Shown piece after piece: positions 32,901 through 44,263 of a stretch of 64,000 nt of DNA. Source of the DNA: Chionoecetes opilio (Eukaryota > Arthropoda > Malacostraca > Decapoda > Majidae); NCBI GenBank assembly GCA_016584305.1, contig JACEEZ010001669.1:1-64000 (forward strand), given 5' to 3'. Made by a program: the position numbers and the translations under genes. The notes under the pieces were generated by a model that saw only the letters and a program-made list of their open reading frames with translations, was not told the origin of the DNA and searched no databases. How positions within the stretch are numbered: the first letter of the stretch is position 1; the number at the start of each line of letters is the position of its first letter.

Positions 32901-33660
32901 GAAAAACCCGGGGAAATAGAAAACCATAAGCAATTTTCCCCGCTGAAAAGATCAGGTTGAAAAGATTTTGGGATTTGGGGGTGGGCCCAACCTCCCCTAA
33001 AAAAATTTTATTGACCAAAATAGAGCTAATAGAGTTTTTTGGGAAATTCATTACAAAAGGGTGTTAAAGTAGAAGTGGGGAAAGTTATTCTAAAGTTTTT
33101 TATCTGGCTCTAGTCAGGGGCCCCACCTAACTAAAGCGTTTTAGTTTTGGGGCCCCATATTTCAGGATTTTTTAAAAGTGTTTTTAGAAAAATGCAAGAA
33201 GGATGACCAAAAGATACAAGGGATGCGTAACTTTTTGTTATGAGAGGAGATTGAAGTTATTAAATTAAAACCCCACTCGAGAGACCAGAGTAAGGGGATC
33301 TGAAAAGAAGTTTTTAAGTTTTAAAGGGATTTAAAAAAAGGAGAGTTTAAAAAAATTTTTTACGGCTTTTAACCCGGTAAAAAAGAAGTAAAGGATTCAA
33401 GCCCGGAAAAAACGTAGATTTTTGAAAAGGGAAAAAGGAAAAACGGTTTTACAAATAGGGGGGTGAAAAATTGGGAAAGGTCTCAGTAGACAGGGGATTT
33501 TGTCGGGTCATTAAAGGGGGCTTTAAAGGGGGGGCTGGTTTGGTTTCATGGATGGGATTAAAAGGGGGATGTAGGTAGTGTTAGGTGACAGGAAATAAAA
33601 CTTTTAGGCCCCGGGCCTCTTTTAGCTTCCCTTTTTTTCTTATGTTCTTATTTTTCTTAT
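29969..33660 (+). mobile_element. CR1-like non-LTR retrotransposon with SGNH-esterase ORF1 remnant
   Basis: At 29,985-30,120 a clean open stretch reads VLPIVCLSAGGNDVE then SEELLRRFKEAVGKVRDGGG. GGND is the block-III motif of SGNH hydrolases, which occur in ORF1 of CR1-type LINEs. ORF2 RT remnants follow in shifting frames: HGF(R/P)KG-type start (about 32,365), LDFKKAFDKVKHERLF (about 32,470), NNDLDRG (about 32,710), NFNIDKCSF (about 32,865). The 3' end at 33,605-33,660 has the family tail CTTCCCTTTTTTTCTTATG. The interior is full of homopolymer changes, so the frames cannot be followed. Whether this is decay or sequence error is open. Confidence 0.75.
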
Positions 33661-33715
33661 GTCTTCAATCTTTTTAAAACACCGGTCGGAAAGTTGCTTT
33701 TTCTTTCTATCTTTT

Positions 33716-34800
33716 ACACAGCGCGCCAAAGTATTGTTTGCGACAAACATAAAACAGCGCCTTTCCCTACGGGAATTAAGAAAATGTACTCTATGGCAGC
33801 CCACTGACTTCCGGAGAGAAATTTTTCATATGGGGAGCTTGTTTTTAAAGGGACGGGGATTCCACAGACTGTTTTACTCGTTTGGGGGAATTTCAATGGG
33901 CCCCTTGGTTTAATTATAACGAACTTAAAAAAATATCCCTTTCCTTTCCCCGGGGAGTAATTTGAAAAAGACGCCATTGGTATAAACTTCATTATTTTTC
34001 CCCAAAGGGTGGCAAGAAAACCTACAAAGGGCAAATTAAAGTTATTGTATCTCTACACAAAATTTGAGGCCAGTGGAAGAAAAAATTTAAGGATTTTGGG
34101 GTGTTACGAGGAGATGTGGGGCAAGTGGGTGGAGAGTTTTCACGGGGGGTTTGGGGGGTCGCGGGAGCCCGACACCGTTAAAAGTATAAATGGCCAGGGC
34201 GGGGGATGTAAAAAATCATATCGCAATATTTTTTCTTGCTCTTATTTTAGGATGGGCATCCACTTGACGTTTTTTATGACATTTAGGGTGCTTGCTGATG
34301 TTTTTAAATCCCCGCCCTGGCCCCTTATACTGTTACGGGGGTTTTCGGGGTGCCGCGACCCCGCCAAACCCCCGTGAAACTCTCCACCCACTTTTTTTCA
34401 CACATCTCGTAACATCCACAAACTTTGATATTTCTTCCACTGGCCTCTTTTGCCCTTTTGTAAAATACAATAAATTTAATTTGCTTTCCCTTTTTTTGGG
34501 CTTTCTTGTCACCCATTTTGAAAATAATTTTAGTTTTCCAAACGCGTTTTGTTCAAATTACTCGCGGGGGAAGGGGGCGATACTTTTTTTAAAGCTTTTG
34601 TCTATAATTGACAAGTGGGATCTGAAAATTCCTCAACGGTCTTGATGGACTGCCCGGCCCTTTAAAAAAGCTGCCCTATGTAAGGGAAACTCTCTCGGAA
34701 AAATCATAGGCTGCCATAGATTTCATTTTTTCCCCCGGGAAATTTCCCCTATGGGAAACGCTTTGTTATTATGTCGCGAATAATACTTTTGGGGCCGTGT
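33716..34800. mobile_element. 1.1-kb foldback element, diverged arms
   Basis: The left arm (from ACACAGCGCGCCAAAGTATTG) and right arm (to AATACTTTTGGGGCCGTGT) are inverted copies about 0.5 kb long around a centre near 34,255. Paired blocks include AATTTGAAAAAGACGCC/TTCAAATTACTCGC-type and GAGATGTG/CACATCTCG sequence. The arms differ mostly in homopolymer length. Confidence 0.7.
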
Positions 34801-34849
34801 ACCGTTATTTTTCCCTGCCCACTGCTCTTCTTTGAAATTGCTAACCCGC

Positions 34850-35230
34850 ATGCCCCCCCTCCCCTCCTGCGGCCTCGCTGCACAAGACTTTCTACTCATT
34901 TTTTCATCCCTATTCTGTCCCCTCTTTTCCTTAAAAACAATAGTTAAACTTTTTCTTTTTCATCCCTTTCACTGGTAAACCCCCTGGGAACCTCTTCCTG
35001 TTTTTTTATTTTTCCCCCTTTCCCCACGATTAAAACTTTTTTAAAGAAGAGGGACAAGACACCTCCCGAAAATAAATTGGGGCAACCCCCCCTTTTTTTT
35101 TTATTCTCTTTTCTGGGGCTTTTTTTATAGGACTTAAATAATTCGGGGTTTTTGTTAACCCATTTTTTATTGTGGGCCCTTGGCCCCCCTTTTTTTTATG
35201 TAAAAAAGAAAGAAAGAAAGAAAAAAAATA
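34850..35230 (+). mobile_element. 3' end of jockey-like LINE, fragment
   Basis: Same region as 4,285-4,530 and 54,430-54,745 (CTTTCACTGGTAAAC, then TTAAAGAAGAGGGACAAGAC and the A-rich end). Heavily distorted in homopolymers. Confidence 0.65.
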
Positions 35231-35676
35231 TATATATTTGGCCCCACCCCTTTTCAATTTTCTGGGTATGCCACTGTATACACACACTAATAGTTTTGTG
35301 TCAAATACCTACTGATAGGTACACTGCACGGCTATGCAAGGTAAATCAATGAGTCTCTTCCGTGTGGTCATTTTCCTACCCACTAACACACTGGGTCCAC
35401 AGTTCTCCCTCCCTCCTGGCAGCTGACCACATTAATGCTGGGTATTTCCTATCCCCACGCAGCCCTCCACGCAAGCCAGTTACATATGCCTTGTTTACAG
35501 CAAGTCCAAAGAAATTATGGAGAGGTCAACCATCATCCATTTGCACATATTCCTAACTAACTACACTTTGAAGCTCAGTTTCTTAATTTAGATCGACATT
35601 ATTTTTCTTGAATTAATGTAACGGGAATTATAAGCATTAAGGTACACTACCCACATAGGTAGTACTATATAGTACG
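35231..35676. other. No gene recognised
   Basis: Unique-looking sequence with ordinary base pattern again. Nothing is assigned. Confidence 0.5.
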
Positions 35677-37255
35677 TACGTCAAGGGATAAATATATACC
35701 GGTTTTACACATGTGTATGTATATTTCTTGATCTATACTATTATTTGAATACTCCCAGAGTCTCAGTGGTCACCAGCAAAGGTATGAAAACAACAAATCA
35801 AGATATTCGTCAAAGAGATTACGCTCCCATCGACAGAGGCTACAGGCGCCAAGGAAGAAATTTGGCACAGAAGGTTATATCAAAGACATTCAACAACAAG
35901 ATACCTCACTCGCGGTCCCTCCAATGCAACTTCTGTTATCCGCTGACGGTGGCGCCGCCGTGCGGCAGGTGTTAAACCAATCTGCTGGCCCCATTCACTT
36001 GCTGCATATGACCAAAGAATATTCACTTCAACTCTTCGCCATTTAAAACTTTGCGAGTCAACATTTACCATGAAACATATCAATAGAAGCGCAATTTTAT
36101 TAGCTTTCCATTATTATATATTTCGTTTTCTGATAAATTAATTACATTATCACGTTAACATTACCGTTAACTAAATAAATAACATCATCAATTGGGTAAT
36201 TTTCCCGATTGATAATGTTATTTATTCACTTATATATTTCGTTTTCTGATAAATGAATTAGTACCATGCATAAATTAGGGTTAACTAAATAAATAACCTC
36301 ATCAATCGGGAAAATTACTCAATTGATGATTTTATTTATTTTGTTAACGCTAATTTATGCATGGTTCTAATTCATTTATCAGAAAACGAAATATATCAAT
36401 GGAAAGCTAATAAAATTGCGCTTCTATTGATATGTTTCATGGTAAATGTTGACTCGCAAAGTTTTAAATGGCGAGGAGTTGAAGTGAATAATAAAAATAA
36501 GTTCATGCATATTTCTTCAGTCTCGTAATGGCATTTCTTTAGCGTGTTTTACTGTTTTTTATTTGATAATATTATAGAACAAACATTTACGAAGATAACA
36601 TTATATCATATATACTGATAAACCATAGTCTATATGATTTTCATTGATAGTCATATGCAGCAAGTGAATGGGCTAGCAGACTGGTTAACTCCTGCCGCAT
36701 GGCGGAGGTCGATTTCACGCGCACCACGTACAGGGCACCCTGGAGTGATGAGGTATCTTGTTGTTGAATGTCTTTGGTTATATTTCGTCTCTTCATTTAT
36801 GCAGGAACTATTCACTATCTGAGAAAGAAATAAGAGTTAATGTATGTCTAATGTATTTTTATTTACAGATTATACGCGTAAACCTGTTTATATTTCACAA
36901 TTACCAACCATTATAGCCATTGCAAGAATATGTTATGTATAGGGTAAATAACGATCTGCAAGACTAAGGAACTCTATTAATATTATTCCTTATATGAGCT
37001 CACACCACCGTAAAGTCATAGATATAGCTGTAAATATAAAAGTCAAATTAGCAGATTTACCTGCTGTTAAAAATTACAGTATACGGTCTGGATCTTGGTC
37101 TGGGCAGACTCTGGGCTCAGACTCAGGGCTTCTATTTCTTTTAATACCTTTGCTGGTGACCACTGAGAGTATTTAATAAAACTATAGATCAAGAAATATT
37201 TATACACATGTGTAAAAACCGATAAATATTCATCCCTTGAAGTATATGGCTACAC
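35677..37255. repeat. Large imperfect inverted repeat with nested palindrome
   Basis: Outer arms match at 35,677-35,795 and 37,135-37,255 (TTTACACATGTGTA, TTTCTTGATCTATA, GGTCACCAGCAAAGGTAT). A second pair of blocks is at 35,880-36,010 and 36,640-36,780 (ACAACAAGATACCTCACT, CATTCACTTGCTGCATATGA). The right arm carries about 330 extra bases. The foldback at 36,024-36,490 sits in the centre. No coding capacity is evident. Possibly a large-TIR non-autonomous DNA element. Confidence 0.65.
36024..36490. mobile_element. Foldback MITE, copy 1
   Basis: Arms begin CACTTCAACTCTTCGCCATT and end in its inverse near 36,485. Inside are TTTCGTTTTCTGATAAAT and TTAACTAAATAAATAAC in both orientations, plus a secondary duplication of part of one arm. 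Sequence to its right, to 36,625, is also shared with copy 2. Confidence 0.8.
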
Positions 37256-37435
37256 CAACAAAACTTCACAAATATGTTATTACCTTATTATAAGGCACGA
37301 AACCAACTTTAAATGAATTATAAGAATATGTACATAAGAATTTTATGAACAACCACTCATATATTAGCAATCTCCGAGATTCACAAAACAAATTCGGTAA
37401 TTAAAATTTTGGCGGTATGTAGTACTTTTTTCCTA

Positions 37436-37830
37436 AGAAATATGCATGAACTTAATATTTGCTTAAACTCTTCGCCATTTAATATTTTGCGAGAAAACTT
37501 TTTACATGGAGAATATCAATAGAAGCGGAATTTCATTAGCTTTCCATTGATATTTTTCGTTTTCTGATAAATGAATTAGCAGCATGCATAAATTAGCGTT
37601 AACTAAATAAATAACACCATCAATCGGGAAAAATTACCCGATTTCACGGTGTTATTTATTTAGTTAACGCTAATTTATGCATGCTGCTAATTCATTTATC
37701 AGAAAACTAAATATATCAATGGAAAGCTAATGAAATTCCGCTTCTATTGATATTCTCCATGTAAAAAGTTTTCTCGCAAAATATTAAATGGCGAAGAGTT
37801 TAAGTTCATGCATATTTCTTGAGTCTCATA
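37436..37830. mobile_element. Foldback MITE, copy 2
   Basis: Arms of about 190 bp with ends AAGAAATATGCATGAACTTA and its inverse, centred near 37,630. It shares both arms and about 100 bp of right-hand sequence (to 37,930) with copy 1, so the true repeat unit is longer than the palindrome. Confidence 0.85.
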
Positions 37831-37934
37831 ATGGCATTTATTTAGTGTGTTTAACGGCTTTTTATTTGATAATATTATAGAACAAGCATTTCCGAAGATA
37901 ACAGTATATCTTTTATACTGATAAACATATATTT

Positions 37935-39052
37935 GGTAGGGGAAAATTACCATAAGCTGGCAAACACGGGCGGCAAGTGGAGTTTGTTGGTCATCCAGCT
38001 CGCATCTCCCGCGCCTGTCGCAGCCACAACAAGGGCTGTGACGTCGTGCAAGGCACCTATACATCATGTTGAAATATTTTCCTACTATTAACGTTGGTAT
38101 TAAGGGGTTTACAAGTCCTCGCCAGCACAATTAAGTTGATACCAAACTTAACAGTAAAGATTAAGCAAAGAGTGAGTGGGGATAACGATGAGCGTGAAGT
38201 TAAGCGCAAAGTCGGGAGTTATACATATTAATACCAAAGTTTAGTATTGTAAGTGAGGATACGGGCCCTGAATTTTTCTTCAACAGGGAAATTTGCCTGC
38301 ATCTGGCAGCCTCCCCCCATGCAGAATGCTGCCGCCTAGACCCTGTATATAGTCACTCCGACCTCTCAGAGGTTCAATCCAAGTTACGGCGGCCTCCCAG
38401 AGCAGAGTGTACGTGTCTGCGTCTTCGAGCCCATTGAAGTATGTACATTTTTAAAGTTAATCTAGATATTTAAGAAAAATATGTATGCTTCTACTTTATT
38501 TCATACAAATAAATAAAACAAATATACGAAAAAAATATTATAACCACTGGATTTGATCCTGGATTGATTTACATACAATAAGTAGCCTACAGATTGAACC
38601 TGTAATAACACGGATAAATAGTGATATGCTCCTATCACAGGATTCGATACCTGGGATGTTTCTGATGAACTTATATGACGCTGTTTGTCTCGAAGCTCGA
38701 AGGTTAAGCAACGACCACTCACGACATGAGTAGTGACCAGGTTCCATGAGTACTCCCGCCAGATTCTCCCCGCGCCCAGCTGAGTAGTTCGATGGGGTGG
38801 AACTTTGGCACCAAAATTGTCAACAGCTTAATTATTGTTATATTTGAATACATTTAATGAAATAGATGACACGCCAAGTTATATTTTCAACGTAGCAGTG
38901 TCTATATTTAGTTTCGTAAATCTTGCATTGGTAGGTTCTTAATAGTTTCCTTATTACTACCGTAGATCACACTATATCCGCTAACTGCACTAATGTCGCC
39001 AGGCGCCATATATTACGAATTATAGTATCACTATTGATTTCATTTTATTGGC
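37935..39052. other. No gene recognised
   Basis: No repeats or coding regions are supported. The Cys-rich minus-strand frame at 37.7-38.1 kb is mostly foldback sequence. Confidence 0.5.
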
Positions 39053-40660
39053 GGCTGGAGTGACCATTGTGGGGGGCCGGAGTGACCAGGGTGGGGGGCC
39101 GGAGTGACCAGGGTGGGGGGGGGGCCGGAGTGACCAGGGTGGGGGGTCGGAGTGACCAGGGTGGGGGGCCGGAGTGATCAGGGTGGTAGGCCGGAGTGAC
39201 CAGGGTGGGGGGGGGGGGGCGGAGTGACCAGGGTGGGGGGCCGGATCGAGTGACCAGGGTGGTAGGCCGGAGTGACCAGGGTGGGGGGCCGGAGTGACCA
39301 GGGTGGGGGGCCGGATCGAGTGACCAGGGTGGTAGGCCGGAGTGACCAGGGTGGGGGGCCGGAGTGACCAGGGTGGGGGGCCGGATCGAGTGACCAGGGT
39401 GGTAGGCCGGAGTGACCAGGGTGGGGGGCCGGAGTGACCAGGGTGGGGGGCCGGAGTGACCAGGGTGGGGGGCCGGAGTGACCAGGGTGGTAGGCCGGAG
39501 TGACCAGGGTGGGGGGCCGGAGTGACCAGGGTGGGGGGCCGGAGTGACCAGGGTGGGGGGCCGGAGTGACCAGGGTGGGGGGCCGGAGTGACCAAGGTGG
39601 GGGTCGGAGTGACCAGGGTGGGGGGCCGGAGTGACCAGGGTGGGGGTCGGAGTGACCAGGGTGGGGGTCGGAGTGACCAGGGTGGGGGTCGGAGTGACCA
39701 GGGTGGGGGGCCGGAGTGACCAGGGTGGGGGGCCGGAGTGACCAGGGTGGGGGGCCGGAGTGACCAGGGTGGGTGGTCGGAGTGACCAGGGTGGGGGGCC
39801 GGAGTGACCAGGGTGGTAGGCCGGAGTGACCAGGGTGTAGGCCGGAGTGACCAGGGTGGGGGGCCGGAGTGACCAGGGTGGGGCCGGAGTGACCAGGGTG
39901 GGTGGTCGGAGTGACCAGGGTGGGGGGCCGGAGTGACCAGGGTGGGGGCCGGAGTGACCAGGGTGGGTGGTCGGAGTGACCAGGGTGGGGGGCCGGAGTG
40001 ACCAGGGTGGTAGGGAGTGACCAGGGTGGTAGGCCGAGTGACCAGGGGTGGGGGCCGGAGTGACCAGGGTGGGGGCCGGAGTGACCAGGGTGGGGGTCCG
40101 GGTGACCGGGTGGGGTCGGAGTGACCAGGGTGGGGGGCCGGAGTGACCAGGGTGGTAGGCCGGAGTGACCAGGGTGGTAGGCCGGAGTGACCAGGGTGGT
40201 AGGCCGGAGTGACCAGGGTGGTAGGCCGGAGTGACCAGGGTGGGGGGCCGGAGTGACCAGGGTGGTAGGCCCGGAGTGACCAGGGTGGTAGGCCGGAGTG
40301 ACCAGGGTGGGGGCCGGAGTGACCACCAGGGTGGGGGGCCGGGAGTGACCACCAGGGTGGGGGGCCGCAGTGACCAGGGTGGGGGGCCGCAGTGACTATG
40401 GGTGGGGGGCCGGAGTGACCAGGGTGGTAGGCCGGATTGACCAGGGTGGGGGCTCGGAGTGACCAGGGTGGGAGGCCGGAGTGAGCAGGGTGGGGGGCCG
40501 GAGTGACCTGGGTGGGGGCCCGAAGTGACCAGGGTGGGGGGCCGGAGTGACCAGGGTGGTAGGCCGGAGTGACCAGGGTGGTAGGCCGGAGTGACCAGGG
40601 TGGTAGGCCGGAGTGACCAGGGTGGGGGACGGAGTGACGGCCCGGAGGTCCGGAGTGACT
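39053..40660. repeat. 22-bp GC-rich minisatellite
   Basis: About 70 tandem variants of GGAGTGACCAGGGTGGGGGGCC, with GGTAGGCC variants and occasional losses of one or two G. On the minus strand all three frames stay open for hundreds of codons (Pro-Pro-Trp-Ser-Leu-Arg, Thr-Leu-Val-Thr-Pro and Gly-His-Ser-Gly phrases) because the unit has no stop codon. The frame changes at nearly every length variant, so I do not call a protein. GGGTGGGGGG runs could form G-quadruplexes. Confidence 0.92.
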
Positions 40661-42253
40661 GCAAATTGTCAATATTGATGACAAGTGATAAATTAGCATA
40701 CATGTGACATTCGCAAAGGGTTGTGTCCTACTTAAAAGCAATAAAGACACCATTGGCTTTTAACACATACTCGTGGAATTATGTATCATTACCGCGTGCA
40801 GACAGCAGTAGGTCAATCCGCGCAAGGACTACAGCAGCAGCTATTGATCAATCCCCGTAAAAAAAAATTAGAGCTGTATATTTAAACGCCGCAAAGAATA
40901 CAACCCTACATCGATCCCCGTAAAGAATACACCTGCAGATCAACTCATAAGACTACAGCTTCACGGACTCATGTACCATCGCCTCATTATAAACTATAGA
41001 ATCAATAGAAGTTAAGAAATAGTCGTTTAATGGTCGGCGAGAAAGGGATAAGAGGAATCACTTACCACAGTCTCCGTTCCTTCTCAGTCGCCGTCTGTCC
41101 CGTTCTCCCATTGGCTTCTCCCTCTGACGGCAACCACACAAAACCTCCCTCCAGCCCTCTCACACACCTATAGACTTGTTAACACCACTGTGAATGGTCC
41201 AACTACGTACAGGAGAACCAGTCAAAACCCAGGAATGTTGGTAATTCTCCTCTAAACCATCCAATGAGAGGCGTCGAGTGTGAGGTTATTCTTGTCCTTT
41301 TCAGCCAATCATAGGCGATTAATTGTCCTCCCTGTTGTGGTTGAGGTGGAGATGCTGTGGTGCCGCTGTGTGTTCCGCGAGTATTTGTCATCTAGTGAGG
41401 CTGGTGTGCGAGGGAGGATGTATTGGTGAGGCATGGAGGTGGTGTGCGGCGGCAGGTTCCTCTCCCCGAGCTTCAGCGGTGGGTAGAGGGCTGGAGGGAA
41501 CAAGGGACAAGGGTTGAATAAGGGAGGGTGGTGGTGGTGGTGTGTGTGTTAGGTATAGTGCATGTGGTTTTTCAATAGTGTCCGTAAGTGTATCTGGGTC
41601 AGTAGTTAGTTTTTGGGAGTGTTCTGGTCAAGCCTTAAAGCAGGGTTTAGGTAAAGGTTACATGTGAGGCTATAATGAGGTGGTTTGGTGCATTTATTAG
41701 TCACCGCTTCCACTTGCACCACTGCATGTGATTAATAAACCCCCCCTGAATTATTGAATGCATTAATTGTTTATCTAATAATACTTCGGGTGCTTAGTGA
41801 AGGTAAAGGTGAAGCCTTGATTTCCCTGACCTTGATCATCCTATACGTTGGAGGGCTAAGGGCAGTCCTATTCGTAAACAAGGACTAGACCAAGGGCGAG
41901 AAAGAGAGAGAGAAAGGGATCAAAAAGGTCATATTTTGCCCTTAGCTTCTGGTCCGGTATTTACGCTTGCTTTGTACAATTTATACCCTTCTTTCACTCT
42001 TGTGTTGTGGGTATTGTTATGTGTGTTACAGTGATACTTGGACAAGGAAAAATGCATCCTGTGAGGACAATACTGGTTAGGAAGTGTTGATTTATGTTTC
42101 CAGTGGGAACTAGGTGCTAGAATATCCTTATAACATGTTAATACCATTGCTTACTGAACAGGAAATGACAAAGAAAGTGAAATCCATAAATAAATTGTCA
42201 TGTGTTGGCTAGGTTTCATTGAGAGATTTGGGGTGTCACTATGCAGGGCATCC
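40661..42253. other. Spacer with a GC-richer patch
   Basis: The patch at about 41,050-41,540 is richer in GC and G-tracts than its surroundings. It lies 5.3 kb upstream of the first TRF2 exon, so it could hold that gene's promoter or a 5' UTR exon, but no motif proves this. Nothing else is assigned. Confidence 0.35.
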
Positions 42254-42430
42254 GGTCATTTCGCCACACCATGGAGTCATTTCGCCCACACTATGGAGTA
42301 ATTTCGCCCAAGGTTACTGGTGGTTCATTTACCTCTCACTTGTTAACTGCTCAGTGGACATGACATGGAACGTGTTGGCGAATTGACTTTAGAGTGGGCG
42401 AATTGACTCTTACATGTGGGCGAAATGACC
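42254..42430. mobile_element. MITE with GGTCATTTCGCC ends
   Basis: A 177-bp unit with inverted ends GGTCATTTCGCCACACC and GGGCGAAATGACC. Inside, TCATTTCGCC and GGCGAATTGAC motifs repeat several times in opposite orientations, giving a multi-stem structure. Confidence 0.6.
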
Positions 42431-43204
42431 GTAAACCCTATGCAGCACTGCCATTGCCCCACTGCTACCTAGGCTACTTAACCTGGCCCTAAGGGTTATG
42501 AACCTAATCAAACCTCCTAACTGGTGAGGGGTGCTCTCACCCTAGGACCTCACTCCTAGGGTCATTAACCTATCCTGAAGTTAACCTAATTTCTTAACAG
42601 GAGGGGAGGGTTCTGGAGAACTATTGATTTGCAACAGAAATGCTTTAGATTAGACCCCCACTATTACACCAATAAATATAAATACAAACTCCAAAATTTA
42701 TAAGTCATTAGGGGCAAATGCTCCAATAATACCGTTTTACCTGCTGCATCAATTATAGTAAGGTAATGCATGGCTTATTTGTTTCATAAGATTGGGTATT
42801 TGATGGCTAGAGATGCTTCTGATACAAAAGTTCAGTAAATGGATGGATGTAAGATTATAAATAAGAGCTAACGTTTTTGGTGAACACATTGGCATTATCT
42901 TAACTGATGAGGTAAAACCAAGGTGGGATAATTGTTATATTCACTAGGGCAGAGCTACCCTGAGGTAGTTGATCATATCCCTCATCTTTATGTCTCGGGT
43001 TCCCTTAGCAACTCGTCATGAGTATCCAGGACTAGTACGAGTGGCATTGCTTTTCGTCGCTCGCACTGATGCCTCGGGGTTGTTTCCTAAGCACAAGATG
43101 TACTTTTATATTGCAAACTCTTTCCATAAAGTCAATCTTTTGGGATTCCTATAATGTCAATATATATCTGTCTGTATATTCTGGTTCTGTTTGTAAAGAT
43201 CAGG
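42431..43204. other. No gene recognised
   Basis: AT-rich sequence without assigned features. Confidence 0.5.
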
Positions 43205-43753
43205 TTCTTCTAAGTCACTTGTGATCCCTATCTTACTCTATGGATGTGAGAAATGGACATTAAATAACGACTTGAAGTGGCGAATCAATGCCTTTGGTAA
43301 TAAGTGTCTTCTCAGAATCATGGGGCATCGCTGGGATGACTATGGATGTGAGACATGGATACTAAATAGTGACTTGAAGTGGCGAATCAATGCCTTTGGT
43401 AATAAGTGTCTTCTCAGAATCATGGGGCATCGCTGGGATGACTAAGTGTCAAATCAGCGCTTGCTAGACTACTCGACCCACGTGACAACTCGCCCCAGAC
43501 AACTCGACCTCGCCTAAAAGACAGCTCGACCCACGGAAAAAGACAAGTCGACCCACATCGGCGAAGGCGGAGAAAGCATTTATTATATTTGTTACTGTTT
43601 CCACATGTCGCATACATATACGTTTTCCATATTGTGACTACGCAAAACCATAGTTTTCGAAATAAAATAAAAAAAAAAAAAAAAAAATCTCCATCAGAAA
43701 AAGCACTAAAATTTGGCCGGGAAAAATTAGTCAGGGTCTTATAAGCTTTAATG

Positions 43754-43864
43754 AAACCTAACCTAAACTTATAGGTTTTAATGAAACCTAACCTAACCTT
43801 ATAGGTTTTAATTGAAACCTAACCTAACCTTAACCACAAAGTATACCTAACCTAACCTAACCTT
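43754..43864 (-). repeat. Interstitial TTAGG telomere-like repeats
   Basis: Clusters of AACCTAACCTAACC, the complement of the arthropod telomere unit TTAGG, separated by TTATAGGTTTTAATGAAA spacers. Confidence 0.8.
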
Positions 43865-43877
43865 AATTTAAATTATT

Positions 43878-43907
43878 TTATAATTATATATATATATTAT
43901 TTTATAT

Positions 43908-44000
<93 letters not shown>
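43878..44000. repeat. TA dinucleotide tract
   Basis: Nearly uninterrupted (TA)n inside the LINE insertion. Confidence 0.95.
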
Positions 44001-44002
<2 letters not shown>

Positions 44003-44263
44003 CTACTTTTAAATATAATGGTTATATATTGGGTCGACTTGTCCTGCGGCGAGTAGTCTCACGATTGGGTCGACCTGTCTTGGGTCGACCTGTCTAGTGG
44101 GTCAACCTGTCTCAGGTCGAGTTGTCACTTGGGTAGACTTGTCCAGGCTCCAAATCAGCGATTGCACCGTGAGACTGAATAGACCTATTATCTGCATAGT
44201 CTGTCAGTGCCAACTTCGGCTATATGGGCATGTGGCACACTACCCTGAAATCGATCCTTCCCA

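Larger units (their letters stand above)
43465..44150. mobile_element. Insertion in the RTE-like LINE, with 15-bp flanking repeats
   Basis: Flanked by CAAATCAGCGCTTGC (43,450) and CAAATCAGCGATTGC (44,151). It has GTCGAC-containing repeats near both ends in opposite orientation (GACCCACG/GGGTCGAC), AACCT telomere-like repeats and a long TA tract in the middle. No coding capacity is evident. Confidence 0.65.
43205..44263 (+). mobile_element. RTE-like LINE C-terminal fragment, interrupted
   Basis: Codes ILLYGCEKWTLN, INAFGNKCLLRIMGHRW, then Ser-Asn-Gln-Arg-Leu, and after an insertion CQCQLRLYGHVAHYPE. These motifs are typical of the region after the RT domain in RTE/craniate-like LINEs. A segment of 102 bp is tandemly duplicated at 43,240-43,443. 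An insert at 43,465-44,150 splits the frame. The LINE is cut off at 44,263 by a foldback. Confidence 0.75.

Noticed and set aside
39020..40753. Minus-strand open frames of 382-577 codons rich in Pro, Trp and His
   Set aside because: They are three frames of one 22-bp tandem repeat without stops; the frame slips at each length variant and there is no start context, splice structure or family feature.
41040..41540. TRF2 promoter or first exon
   Set aside because: Only a base-composition hint; no start motif or splice donor can be fixed without transcripts.
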